Assembly (NCBI RefSeq): GCF_963678635.1 | Contig: NW_026970945.1 | Coordinates: 1 to 48,562, forward strand | Length of the DNA stretch: 48,562 nucleotides | From: Symsagittifera roscoffensis | Lineage: Eukaryota; Xenacoelomorpha; Acoela; Convolutidae | Direction of reading: 5' to 3' | Shown: in pieces, positions 10,400 through 22,159 of the stretch | Layout: the number at the start of each line of letters is the position of its first letter | Numbering within the stretch: position 1 is the first letter of the stretch | Made by a program: the position numbers and the translations under genes | The notes under the pieces: generated by a model | What the model saw: the letters and a program-made list of their open reading frames with translations, nothing else | Database searches by the model: none | What the model was told of the DNA's origin: nothing

Positions 10400-12864
10400 C
10401 CCCAGGATTTATAAGTAACACACTATGATTGTGAAGAAAACGAACAAAAAACACTACACAAATATGCAATAAATCAAGTATCACAATGCGAAACAGAACC
10501 ACAAGCTATAGAAGCTACAAATGTAATAGCACCATATATTCAAAAGCCCGAGCAACAACAGTCACAGGATATCAATTTACAGCGACTTTTTCTGAAAAGA
10601 AAGTACATTGTTCACAAGTTTCCAACGGAAATAAGAACCGGCTTGATCACCAATGATTTTACCAAAGTAATATAGAACGACTTTTATATCTCAATCCCGA
10701 TGATTGTAAAAACGAAATCCTCAGACTGAATATCACAAGAAATAAAAACACAGACAGAAAAATAGTAAATTTCCAAGTCTTTGCCGATTCTGTACATCAA
10801 GCAGAACTTGAACGATACCAATGACATATTAAATTAGACGAAAACTACCCATATAACGGCGCACACGGAAGATTAACTTATGACATACACCATAAACACT
10901 GGATACCACACATTGGAATAAATGATCCTTCAAACTGCAAAGCAGACACAAAAAAAAAGGACATCAAGAAATAATGCTTTTTGATTGGAAAAAACAACTT
11001 GAAAAAATACAGCTCACACGAGATTTAACCGATAACACCATGATCTATCAAGGAATTTGATGACCGTGCAAAAATTATCAAGCTTAATGTGACCCTACAA
11101 CAAAGACCCAAGCGACAATGGTTTGGTTTCCCGAAGATACATGCACAACATTTCAAGTAGCAAAAAAACACGCTCGAATGATAAAATTTCATGAAAAATA
11201 TTTTATTGAATCAGTTCCATACAAACAAGTAAACCCATCTCGTAAACAAAGCAATGATTTTAGAAATATTAATGATATAGAAAATAAATTAACACGTTTT
11301 CAAGTCTATCAAGAAACGTCTAAATACAGAAATCCACTTTATAAGACACAATACTCTGAAGTACTTGTCGAATACGAAAAAGGTTTCGACATGACCACTG
11401 GAAAAATAAAATTTGACCCTTATGCCACAAGTCATCCTGTTAATGAAGCATCATCATACGTCCCAGTTAACTTTCATAAAAGCAAAGGTCAACCTGGTGG
11501 AAAACTAAAACCATATGACAGTAAAAGCACACGTTTACAAGAATTGTCACTAATGAATAGCACCTACTTTGGTAATATTCATTATGATATCCACCTAGAC
11601 ATGAAATTAGACTACACAATTAGTAGAATTTTTCAAGAATTGTCACTTTCTGAATTGGAAACACTTCATCAACTATGCGAATTGGAAAGAACACAAATCC
11701 TACAATCACTCGCACTAGCAGTACTAAAAATACCTTACGCAGGATACTTATTATCAGGAAACAGATCAAATTTTCTTGACTATGAAGGAAGCATTTTATG
11801 GTTTTTTACTTGCACCAAAAAAGTATCACCATTATATGTTTTTGAAGACAAACGTTGTTATAAAAGAATCCCCATATACTATAAAAATAAAGTACATTTT
11901 GTCGACACACTTTCAAGACGAACATATTTTTGGGATACCGCAGTCTCACGTGGATCAAAAATTAGCCACAATGTAGTACAATTAAACCCTGATGAAGATA
12001 AATAATACCTACTTTCACCGTTCCCTACATTAATGCAACCACTCCCGAGCTATCGCTCGTAACCCAAATATTGATTTACAATCAATTGGAATACATTCTA
12101 AATCTGATATCCAACATCACATTAGAACACAACAGTTTCAGGAATTATTGACACAAATGGACACAATACAACGACAATCAATCGACCAGAATTTAAGAAA
12201 ACTTGCCGAAACCGCAGGATTTGCAGACATTTATAGACAAAACCATAGCGGATATTTTAAAGATATCAAAGATTATATATATTTAAACGGTAAAAAATAT
12301 AGACCACAAGATATTTCACCTATAAATATTTTCAGTTTTGTCACCTTAAAAAATGAAAATCTCGCTTTTCTAGGATGGCCCTATTACATCTTAGAAAAAT
12401 TAATTATCTTATACACCATGTTTATTTTTATGGGATTTCTTTTCTCACTGTTGAAAGGAATCTATAACACATGCGCTATACACACACAAGTAAGCCGACA
12501 AGCAAGTGTAGTACGTATACTATTTGCAGGAGTTTTTGGAATTTTTTCATCATCAAACAATAAAATACTTCTAGATGCACAAATAAAAGAATGTAACACA
12601 AAAATATCCACAAGACAAAACACATACGACGAAATACATAATTATATAGAAATATTACCTACTGCACCTCAGTTGCCAACCTTACCACAAAACCATCCAT
12701 TATCATTAGTTCCCCGTATTTTTCGAAACCTAGCAATCACAAATAATCCAAATTCTAGAAAAAATACAACACAAAGTCCCATCCAACACATAATGACACA
12801 TCATTCACAAAATGATAATATATATGAACAAATTATCGAACAACCACACACCACTACATTTTAA
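10400..12864 (+). pseudogene. Envelope-like type I membrane protein remnant
   Basis: Position after pol, length and topology suggest an env-type glycoprotein. The first third (10.4-11.1 kb) is broken by several stops. The best frame is 11118-12005 (about 295 codons), containing AGYLLSGNRSNFLDYEG and two Cys in ILWFFTCTKK and EDKRCYKRIP, giving an ordered, Cys-containing ectodomain-like block. A frameshift between 12005 and about 12070 moves the trace to the frame that ends at 12864. That part holds a hydrophobic stretch of about 25 residues (ILEKLIILYTMFIFMGFLF, about 12388-12450) usable as a transmembrane anchor, and a tail of about 130 residues. No fusion peptide or protease site was identified. 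Env is an inference from context; the family was not identified. Confidence 0.55.
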
Positions 12865-12893
12865 TCTCAAAATCATCATTTTTTTAGCCCACA

Positions 12894-14703
12894 ATGAGTC
12901 GACAACTTGGCTCCCTCCATCGCTCAAATTCTCACCCAGCCAACCTCCCAACTCAACTCCCAATAATCTCACTTTTTGCTTTCCCACCAGCCGATTTTCC
13001 AATTATTAATATACCATCAAGCACGAATTCTGATACTAACTCAGATATTTCAGTTTTCATACTATCTCACAATTTAATAATTCTAATGTAGAAACACCCG
13101 ACGAAGTTGCAGACTCCGAACCATCTCCCTCTACCCATACCCAAACCAACTCCTCAGTTTTTTCAAAACCCCCTTTTCAACCCATCCCGTCCAGTCATCC
13201 ACTCCCATCCGTTTCCACTCCTTCTTACGCTTCCCAAGTAACCCCAACCTATTCTCCACTTCATTACGACAGATCATATAATAATTCCCCAGATACCCCC
13301 AAAATTTCTGAAGAACTTGATAATTTTATTACTTTACAACAACAGTTAATACACCCCAACACCCTTACAATACATCAACTATCATCCACAATAACATCCT
13401 CAAATCCACCTACCCCACACCCTCCTCAGCTTACACTCCATCATTAGCTCAATCATCAACATCCACCGAAACACCTACCAGTACTAACCGAGCTTATCGC
13501 ACTTTTAAACGAAAATTTCCAAATCACCCATTCCCAACCAAACCCGGAACAGCCCGCGAATATATCAATCACCCGGAACACACAAACACGAAAAGTTTTC
13601 TTGAAATCACCTTACCCTCATTTCCGCTATATACATTAAATACTTCTACCATTGCTAACGAAACACGAAATTTTGTTGGTGAGCACGTTTTACTGCCAAC
13701 ACTTCATTGGACAGCTTACTATAATTAAAATAACCCCCTCTGCCTACCATTAGCTAATATTACTGAAAGTATCGAGAAAAACAAAAACATGTTATATAGA
13801 CTCACCACAACACTAACACCTCGACAATTTACTTACGTTGGATATAAAAAATTATTAAAAATATTCACCGCACCCCGAGCTAACGATTTTTCAATAGAAT
13901 ACTACGATCATAATATCATCCGCCCTAATCAAGATCAATTTTTAGATGAAGATCGCTTCGCAAACCCGCCACTAACAGAAAAGTTTTTCATTAAAACATC
14001 ATACGTATTTACAATTAATATTTTTGATAGAAAGCATGATCATATTATATCAGAAGCACCAGATGATATTTAAGCATATGAAAGCTTCTATGATAAATTT
14101 CAGTTATTTTCACTAACCTTTCACTTTCTTCCACCACAGGAACGCGATTTGCACTGTTCCCACGATATTATGTTACGCACTAAACAAACGCACACATATA
14201 CATATTATCGTTTTATACAAAATAATTTTGATTATCACACTCCATCAAGACAACCTCACCATCGTTTTCAGTTTCTTAACTCAAAATGCATGTCACCATT
14301 TTTTCTTAATTTTACATATTACATTAAAGATACTAACCTCAACGGCATCCTCCGCAACTATGACCCAGTTACCCAAATGTATATATTCTGTCTCATCACA
14401 AAGACCTTCAATGATGAAGAATCAAGACCCTTCCTTATCCCGTATGAATTTATCCAACCTATTGAAATACCCATATTAGAATTCATTCACAATACTAAAT
14501 ATAATCATAAGATCTATAAACTCATCCAAAACACACCTTACGAGTTCGCAGTAGGCACAGAAGAACTAAACACCATCAAGGCACTTCAATTGTTTTGGCC
14601 ACTGCTACAAACTAAAAATATCATACGCATACTAGCCAAGTTACTAACAACATCAGACATGATTCACGACATCTTCCCCGACGGCTTTTTCCCAGAAGAT
14701 TAA
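12894..14703 (+). pseudogene. Second retroelement accessory ORF
   Basis: Unrecognised product in decayed frames. The 5' part (about 12.9-13.45 kb) encodes Pro/Ser/Thr-rich sequence in shifting frames. From about 13445 one frame carries a more ordered protein, with stops near 13726 and at 14071-14073, then an open stretch 14149-14703. Visible segments include PRQFTYVGYKKLLKIF and PYEFAVGTEELNTIKALQLF. The layout, a low-complexity Ser/Thr/Pro stretch followed by an ordered domain, parallels the ORF at 9068-10326, but I see no sequence identity between them. It is the last coding trace of the retroelement. Confidence 0.45.
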
Positions 14704-15264
14704 GGTAAATATAAATTAAAATACTTTTAACTAATAAATTCAAATTTGTACTAACCATTTTCTATCAATGTTTGATTAATTTTTTTAGTCTTCACACCAC
14801 AATCATCTACAAAACAGAAAAAGACAATTAAAAATACAAAATTGTTAGATTATCTTAAAACTCATTAATTTCTTGCACTAAATAATGTAGTAAAACTCAT
14901 AACAAATGTAGTAATTTTATTTATAAAATTATTTCCCCATGAAGCAGTAAAATTGAAATACGATGAAAAATTACAATTTTAAATTTCCCCAAAAAGCAGT
15001 AAAGTTCAAATTCTATGCAATAAATTGATAAAATGAGAAAGCAGTACTAACTTTTTCAATATTTGCATTCATTCGCACAAGAATTCTATCCAAACTCGCA
15101 CAGCTCGCCCACGAAGAATTGTTTAAATAAGGATTTTAAGTTTCAAGCTTTCACTATCAACAACTCTAACACACGATAACAAGTTTCAAACTTTCCTTCA
15201 ACCCGGTTGGAAAGGAATTATACACAAAACCAAACTAACCAACGCAGCTTACTAAACACCACAA
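14704..15264 (+). other. Noncoding 3' flank of retroelement, possible LTR/UTR
   Basis: AT-rich, no open frame. It contains a short recurring motif (AGCAGTAAA/GTAGTAAA-like words at about 14886, 14945, 14995 and 15040). This could be the 3' UTR and part of an LTR, but no second copy is present in the window to define LTR borders. Confidence 0.35.
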
Positions 15265-15735
15265 ATCATAAAATAACAGCATGACTAAGAAAAGAAAACC
15301 AACAGTACCCAAACCGGAAAAACCCAGTTTAAAACTGTATACTTTATTCTTTTGAAGACTGTTATAAAGTCTAAGAAAGAAATAATAGAACGCAAAACAG
15401 TCGCAAGACAAACCCAAACCAAAAACAATTTGATTTTTGAAAAAAGGGACACAACCAAAGTAACATAAGAAAGACCAGAAAAACACCAACATAAAATGCT
15501 ATCACATAACAGGACCTCTCAAAGAAACAGCATGCAATCATACTCCCACTCCTGGCCTAACCCACCAGAGAAGGACGTCCTGAGCTTGCTTATAGCCGGC
15601 CTAACCCACCGCGCTACACCCACGCTTTGTGACCAGACTTCAACTTTTAATAAGAGGTACTCAAGTGTGAGTAACTCTTCAAAATAACTGAACTAAAACA
15701 AAACGCTTTTGTGAAAACGACTAACTAAGTTCATC
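15265..15735 (-). repeat. Dispersed repeat R1, inverted copy
   Basis: The reverse complement matches 33285-33750 over about 450 bp with moderate divergence. Shared blocks include CACAAAGCGTGGGTGTAGC and the GAGTTACTCAC...TTGAGTACCTCTT segment. In the R1 orientation a TAGCGCGGTGG word resembles a pol III A box, but no good B box follows, so a SINE origin is possible and not shown. The minus-strand hydrophobic frame at 15235-15492 lies in this repeat and has a shifted counterpart in the other copy, so it is not counted as a gene. Confidence 0.8.
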
Positions 15736-15771
15736 ATTAAAAAACCAAATTAAGGTCAGCGAAATCAAATT

Positions 15772-16480
15772 AAGGAGCTTGTCAGCGAAAACCTGAATTG
15801 GAGTTCTCACATAAATGAACGCCTGAAAAAAGCGAACAGATTTCTCCACTGCCTACGTAGAAACGTAGCCTACAATACGTGAAACTAGGACTCTGCAAGT
15901 CTATTCTATTGCCGAAACTAATCTACGGAACACACTGCTCAGCCCCCTCAAGACAAGAATTGAAAAAATCCGAATCGTTCCAAAAGAGTACTATCAAATA
16001 GATCTACACGGACCAGCTGCGCCTGCTGAATGTCCTACCGCTCCCACTCTACATGCAATTGAATGACTTTCTACACTTTTCATAACTATAAGAAGATCAA
16101 AGCGAACACAACATCAAAATTCCGTTCAATAATCGTATCTCCAACTGGATATTAGAAATATTTACCCCGAAGAAAACACGAATAGAGAAAACCAGACACG
16201 AAATTGTTTTTCGGACAGCGAGAATCGCAAACCGAATTGTTGTAGACGTGGATTATTGAAATTCTAAAGTCCTCCGAACCGAATTTTAGCCCGTATGAGG
16301 AGATACGTCAACGAATGATTTTCATGCGGCCACATATGCATATGGCAGCTGTGCTGTGATTTTGCTAGTTGTCGAACTATATGGACAATCTTCTAACGCT
16401 TGAAAACGGGATGAATATGCCCTCCAATTTACTGGGAAGTCAATACAATGACAACAACATCAACAACATACTCGTCACTA
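15772..16480 (+). mobile_element. LINE (non-LTR RT) 3' fragment, copy A
   Basis: Translated in shifting frames, this gives the C-terminal end of a non-LTR retrotransposon reverse transcriptase: a KANRFLYCLRRN segment, then a KLIYGTHCSAPS-type stretch, then LLNVLPL- and MQLND-type segments. It has stops and indels relative to copies at 18726 and 23834, and ends at a CAA-rich tail (about 16450-16470), a common kind of LINE 3' end. Only the RT tail is present. It lies at the start of the tandem unit that also carries ARMH3 exons. Confidence 0.75.
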
Positions 16481-17164
16481 AAGAGACTAAAACATATTAA
16501 GCAATCAGAATGGAGATGAAAAAGCAAACTTACAAAATAAATACTTATTCATTTCCCTGATCGATTCTTATTGGTTAAAATAGTTTGTGCCTGCTTACTG
16601 ACGCGTCCGAATACGGGGATATCTAAATACTGTTACGTAACTGAATTAATACTTCTCAGCGGACCGCAGATTTAAGTTCAATAACTATTTTTTGAAGTTG
16701 ACTAACTATTTCTGAGAAAATGAAGGAAATGATATAATCATAGAGATGGGCTTGATTTTAACTATTTCGTTAAAGTTCTCAAGGAAACCGACAGTGGTTT
16801 AAAATTAAACGCTGAAGGCCTGTGATCTCATGGTGGGGATGCGGTTAGAAGCTATAAAATAAAATCTTAACAGAGAATTCATGGAAAATGATTTTTTTTT
16901 GCTGTTACTGCAGCAAGTCTTCGTAAAAACGCGAGGTTTACTTAACTTTTCTTCTACTAATTTGACGGTTTGTAAGGAACTATTTATTTAACTAACATCC
17001 GCGGCCTGCTTGTCATTGTTTTCGGGACCAGTAAAACAGTATTCCAGATCATTTTCGGCATATACCATCTCCATATTTTTCTATTCGTGCATAAATACGT
17101 TGCATTAATTTCACTTTTATTTGGCCCGATGAGGTAATAGTTTGAATAGAACTGTCATAATTAG

Positions 17165-17558
17165 AAATTGATAAGATGCATTGGTAAAAGTATCAGTGGA
17201 AGCGATTTAATGCTACTGATGAAGAGAGCTGTCCGTTTGGCTCTTGTGGTCGCCACGGTAAAGTATCTACGATCCCTTACAAATATAGCAAAAGTTGTTA
17301 GGCTGAAAAAATCTTTCCTCATTTTTATTTATGGTTTTGTGCAGATCAACCTTAAAGTTTTGCATCTATCAGTGACGTTTATTTCGCTTTTAGACATAAG
17401 ATAATGTGAACCAGAACCCGATGCTAGACTTTTTCATGCGTGTGAGCATCTTCGAGAGTCTATGTGAGCTGTTCTCTTGTGGAACTGCAGACAGGACAGA
17501 TGTGGGCACAGACGCGGTCATTCTTTTGCACATTCTCATCAACTACCGCAAATACGAT
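17165..17558 (+). pseudogene. ARMH3: ARMH3 exons a and b, copy A (broken)
   Basis: Two exons of an ARMH3 (C10orf76) homologue. Exon a (17165-17257) follows an AG acceptor and ends at VVAT before GTAAAG. Exon b (17394-17558) ends at NYRKYD before GTAAGT. Both lengths (93 and 165 nt) and phases equal those of copies B and C. Exon b has TAA as its second codon, so it cannot be read from exon a. The remaining exons of this copy are absent: homology to the other units ends near 17765, where an inverted dispersed repeat begins. Read-out fits human ARMH3 at the segment ending VNYRKYE. It is a truncated duplicate. Confidence 0.85.
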
Positions 17559-17764
17559 GTAAGTAGTAGCTCATTGATTATAAGTTTTACCAACTATCGA
17601 TGGCTAGCAAGCCATTAGTTTTATCTGATGTAGACAAATAAATCCCACGATTAAATCTAGACTTCCGTTTCAAAAATGAATCTTGTATCGCTACTTAAGT
17701 AGATCATTATATCCTACTATTGAAATTGTCGGCAAAATTAATCTCGAATAAATCAAAAAAAGAT

Positions 17765-18130
17765 ACCGTGGAACCAGTTCTAAACTAGAATTTATAATTG
17801 GTTACAAATATAATTCTCTAATTGTATAAATTATTCTTAACTAACCAATCATATTCCATAATTAACAGACACTTATTTGTAAGAGCTGAAACTACTTGTA
17901 GTTTCAGCACCAGAGTAATTTGAATTAAACTTAGAATACAGTTGTCCTCCTTCTGGAAACTCGCATAAACCAGCATACTATAGAGCTATTGAGACTGAGT
18001 GATATAAGAGTAAGATTAAGATTGGTATTAGACTAAGAAGTTGCACGAATCTATCCGGCCGAAAATAAGAGCGCGACGAGCAGACGGTGTACCTTATCTG
18101 AAATTACTCTTTGAGTACAGTCATCCGTAC
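17765..18130 (-). repeat. Dispersed repeat R2, inverted copy
   Basis: The reverse complement matches 32320-32745, including TTCGGCCGGATAGATTCGTG, a near-palindrome around GCTGAAACTAC (about 17884-17909) and the following CTTACAAATAAGTG. It cuts off ARMH3 copy A. No coding capacity is recognised. Confidence 0.8.
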
Positions 18131-18427
18131 ATAACTCATCTGGTGCGACCAAAAGTTTCAAAAAGAACTTAACTAACTTAGACTTAAAAAAAAAATTAAA
18201 ATTAGACGATTGCAAAATTGCAAATATTTTACATGAAATAGACAATTTTTTAGACATGTCTCTCCGACTCAATAGATCTCCGCCAATTTTCCAAACAATA
18301 CGAGAAAAATCAAATCTTGCGAAAAGACCAAGGACAAGGCACGATCTACGATTAGGAAGAAATATACCGATTGATTTCATGATAGTACGACGTTAACCGG
18401 AACAAACCTATGTATTTACGATCATTT
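18131..18427 (+). other. Unassigned AT-rich sequence
   Basis: No recognisable gene. A minus-strand frame spans 18051-18380 but overlaps repeat R2 and shows no motif. Confidence 0.3.
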
Positions 18428-19023
18428 TCGGAGTAAATTTAAATTTTTTTCAATGACAAGATTTGAATAAAAATCCTTCAGTAGCCTTAATGGTGGGACA
18501 TTTGAACAATCTGATTTTAAATGGAATCACACTTGAGCAAAAAAAAACAAGTATAAAAGACCAAGGAGTTTGTCAGCCAAAACCCGATTTAGAGTTCTCA
18601 CATAAATGAACGCATGAAAAAAGCGAACAGATTTCTCTACTGCCTACTTAGAAATGTAGCCTACAATACGCAAAACTAGGACTCTACAAGTATTCTATTA
18701 CCAAAACTAATCTACGGAACACACAATTTTTTTTCAATGACAAGATTTGAATAAAAATCCTTCAGTAGCCTTAATGGTGGGACATTTGAACAATCTGATT
18801 TTAAATGGAATCACACTTGAGCAAAAAAAACAAGTATAAAAGACCCAGGAGTTTGTCAGTCAAAACCCGATTTAGAGTTCTCACATAAATTAACGCATGA
18901 AAAAAGCGAACAGATTTCTCTACTGCCTACTTAGAAATGTAGCCTACAATACGTAAAACTAGGACTCTACAAGTATTCTATTACCAAAACTAATCTACGG
19001 AACACACTGCTCATCCCCCTCAA
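18428..19023 (+). repeat. ~298-bp tandem duplication inside LINE fragment
   Basis: The segment beginning TTTTTTTCAATGACAAG and running through the KKANRFLYCL-coding stretch to CTAATCTACGGAACACAC occurs at about 18428-18725 and again from about 18726. The copies are nearly identical, so the event is recent relative to the LINE decay. Confidence 0.9.
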
Positions 19024-19545
19024 GACACGAATTGAAAAAACTCGAATCGTTCCAAAAGGGGACTATCAAATAGATCTACACGGACCAGCTGCGCCTGCTG
19101 AATTTCCTACCGCTCCCACTCTACATGCAATTGAATGACTTACTACTCTTTTCAAAACTATGCGGATATCAAAGCGAACACAACATCAAAATTCCGTTCA
19201 ATAATCGTACCACCAACCTGATATCAGAAATATTTACCCTGAAGAAAACACGATTCGAGAAAACCAGACACGAATCGTTTTTCGGACAGCGAGAATTGCA
19301 AACCGAATTTCCGTACACGTGAATTATCGAAATTCTAAAGGCCTCAAAAAATGAATTTTAGCCCTTATATGGAGATACGTCAACGAATGATTTTCAAGCT
19401 GCAACATGTGCATATGGCAGCTGTGCTGTGATTGTGCTAGTTGTCGAACTATATGGACAATCTTTCAACGCATAAAAGCGGGATGAAAATGCCCTCCAGT
19501 TTACTGGGAAATCAATACAACAACAACAACAACATACTCGTCATT
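18726..19545 (+). mobile_element. LINE (non-LTR RT) 3' fragment, copy B
   Basis: Same RT tail as copy A and better preserved. An open stretch at 19125-19322 carries MQLNDLLLFSKLCGYQSEHN and then KKTRFEKTRHESFFGQRE. The element ends at a (CAA)n run near 19522-19537. It opens tandem unit B. Confidence 0.8.
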
Positions 19546-20320
19546 AAAGAGTCTAATACCATATTAACCAATCAGAAGGGAGATGAGAAAACAAACTTAC
19601 GAAATAAATAATTAATAATCTCTTACTTGTCTCGATTCTTATTGGTTAAAATAGTATGTGTCTGCTTACTGACGCGTCTGAATACGGGGATATCTAAATA
19701 CTGTTACGTAACTGAATTAATACTTGTCAGCGGACCGCGGATTTAAGTTCAATAACTATTTTTTGAAGTTGACTAACTATTTCTGAGAAAATGAAGGAAA
19801 TGAACTAATCATAGAGATGCGCTTCATTTTAACTATTTCAGTAAATTTGCCAAGGAAACCGACAGTGGTTTTAAAATTAAACGGCAAAGGCCTGTGATCT
19901 CATGGTGGGGGATGCGGTTAGAAGCTATAAAATAAAATCTTAACAGAGAATTCATGGAAAATGATTTTTTTTTGCTGTTACTGCAGCCAGTCTTCGTAAA
20001 AACGCGAGGTTTAGTTAATTTTTCTTCAACTAATTTGATGTTTTGTAAGGAACTACTTATTTAACTAACATCCGGGGCCTGCTTGTCAGTGTTTTTGGGA
20101 CCAGTAAAAACAGTATTCTAGATCATTTTTGGCACTTGAACAACCATATATTTTTTCGGGATTGTTGTACTTCGGCACGGTTTTTACTGCCCCGATAAAA
20201 ACATTTATTTTTTTTTTATACCATATCTATAACTTACTATTTTTTCTCAAATACGTTGCATTAATTTCCTCTTTGTTCGACCCAATGGGTTAATTTTTTG
20301 AATAAAACTGTCATATTTAG

Positions 20321-22159
20321 AAATTGATCAGATTCATTGGTAAAGTTATCAGTGGAAGCGATTCAATGCTACTGAAGAAGAGAGCTGTCCGTTTGCCTCT
20401 TGTGGTCGCCACGGTAAATTATCTACGATTGCTTACAAATATAGCAAAAGTTGTTAGGCTGAAAAAAATCTTTCCTTATTTTTATTTATGGTTTTGTGCA
20501 GATCAACCTAAAAGTTTTGCATTTATCATTGATGTTCATTTCGCTTTTAGACAAAAAACAATGTGAACCGGAACCCGATGCTGGACTACTTCATGCGGGT
20601 GAGCATCTTCGAGAGTCTATGTGAGCTGTTCTCTTGTGGAACTACAGACAGGACAGACGTGGGCACAGACGGGGTCATTCTTTTGCTCTATCTCATCAAC
20701 TACCGCAAATACGATGTAAGGAGTAGCTCATATATTCTAAGGTTTACCAACTCTCGAGGGCTATCATGCCATTAATTTTATCCCACAATTAAATCTGCTG
20801 ACTTCTGTTCCGAAAAAGAATCTTGTATCGCTACTGAATTAGATCATTATCTCCTTTTATTGAAACTGTCGACAAATTAAATATCGTAGAAGATTCAAAA
20901 AAGATACTGACATAAAAAAGAATAATTTGGACACATGCAATTTTTCAGACTGCAAATCCGTATGCTGTCAAACTGTCTATCCTTGACAACGAACTAGCCC
21001 TAAATGTGAGTGTTTATCACTAATATACGCGGGCTCTTCAACGCATTGAAGCAATAAGCAAGTTTCTTGTTTCAGAGTTTGGGTCAAATAATCAACAAGA
21101 TATTACAGGATTTCAACGCAAATTATTCCACGAAAAAACAGCAACAGGACTCGAATAGAGGAGGTTTCTTTTTCTCAGTCACCAATGCGGTAAGCATCAT
21201 CACACGTCCAAAAAAAAATCATTTATCTTGCTTCCTGAAACGATTGTTTTAGAATTAATTTATTACTGAGTTTGAAATTTTTGGTTGTGTAAACTGTTAC
21301 CTGTGGGGAAGTCACATTGTTTCAGGTCACGAAGCTGCTGGTAGGTGAGGGCAAAACTCTAGATGAGTACAGGTAATTTACATTTTATTTTCTACATCGA
21401 GACGATTAAAAAATTTGATTGGCTCCCAAATAGCCTTCTTCATTATCCAAACCAAAAAGCTGGATAATTATTTTGGTCGGCTTTCAAGGCTCGGACGGTT
21501 CCGATTCTCAATCTCTATCTTAAGCCGTGATCATCGTTATTTGTGTGGACCCAAAAAACATAAAACTAGATGGAGCGACTAGTAGTTCCTCAGGAATTCA
21601 ACCCACTGCAGACCTATTCAACACCTATTCATCCCCTTGTACTATTTTGAGATATCCATTTTTGGCAGAAAATTTGGTCAAAATGGGGGTCTTCATAGTG
21701 ATTAAGGAGAGCTCCGAAAATTAATTTGGTCGACCTAAAAAAAGGTCAGCAAGATATGCAAAATTTTTTGAAAATCCGCCCCCCTCGAGAAAATCCTAGA
21801 TCCGCCCCTGGTTTTAAATAATGGTCAACCGCACACTTGATAAATACTAAAGGTCTGAACAGATCGTATGCTGGTATTTTGCTGGTAGGTTTTTGTAACT
21901 TCTAGTTTGTTCTAAAAACGGAAGTAAACTTGGTAGTAATTTCATCTTTGTTCATAGAGTGAACGATGCGCTGCTGTTTGCTTTATACGAAGGGGTTCAA
22001 CTGAATCGAAATCTTATCTCAGTACTCACGAGGGTAAATTCATGATTTGTTTAATATATTGTTTCAAGCAAATCTAACAAATTATCTCAATTTAATTTGT
22101 TTTAGAATCATTCAGACGAGCATGTGAATATCCCTAATCAGCAAGATACTGGATTTTGA
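20321..22159 (+). pseudogene. ARMH3: ARMH3 exons a-g, copy B (splice donor of g lost)
   Basis: Seven exons of an ARMH3 homologue: a 20321-20413, b 20551-20715, c 20949-21005, d 21076-21189, e 21326-21372, f 21958-22033, g 22106-22145. All have AG acceptors, and all but g have GT donors. Phases agree with copy C (a, b, c, d and f end in phase 0, e in phase 2). Exons a-f contain no stop and read, in order, [69 protein letters not shown] and [17 protein letters not shown]. Exon g ends CAAGAT where copy C has CAAGGT, so the donor is gone and reading through stops at 22157-22159. It may be skipped, or it may be a dead duplicate. Confidence 0.88.
21590..21813 (+). mobile_element. Short hAT-like nonautonomous element in ARMH3 intron (copy 1)
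   Basis: An end reading, on the opposite strand, CAGGGGCGGATCTAGGA resembles hAT terminal inverted repeats. A longer copy is at 26686-27062 in the same intron of unit C, and a reverse-oriented copy is at 31436-31800. The left end and target duplication could not be fixed. Confidence 0.45.

Noticed and set aside
14860-15060. Short recurring AGCAGTAAA-like words as a CRISPR-type or LTR array
   Set aside because: Spacing is irregular, copies are diverged and only about four are present, in a eukaryotic context. It is left as a possible UTR/LTR trait.
15235-15492. Minus-strand hydrophobic protein with a look-alike at 33525-33716
   Set aside because: Both are the T-rich part of dispersed repeat R1; the frame is not conserved between copies.
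18051-18380. 109-codon minus-strand frame
   Set aside because: It starts in dispersed repeat R2 and runs into low-complexity sequence; no motif.
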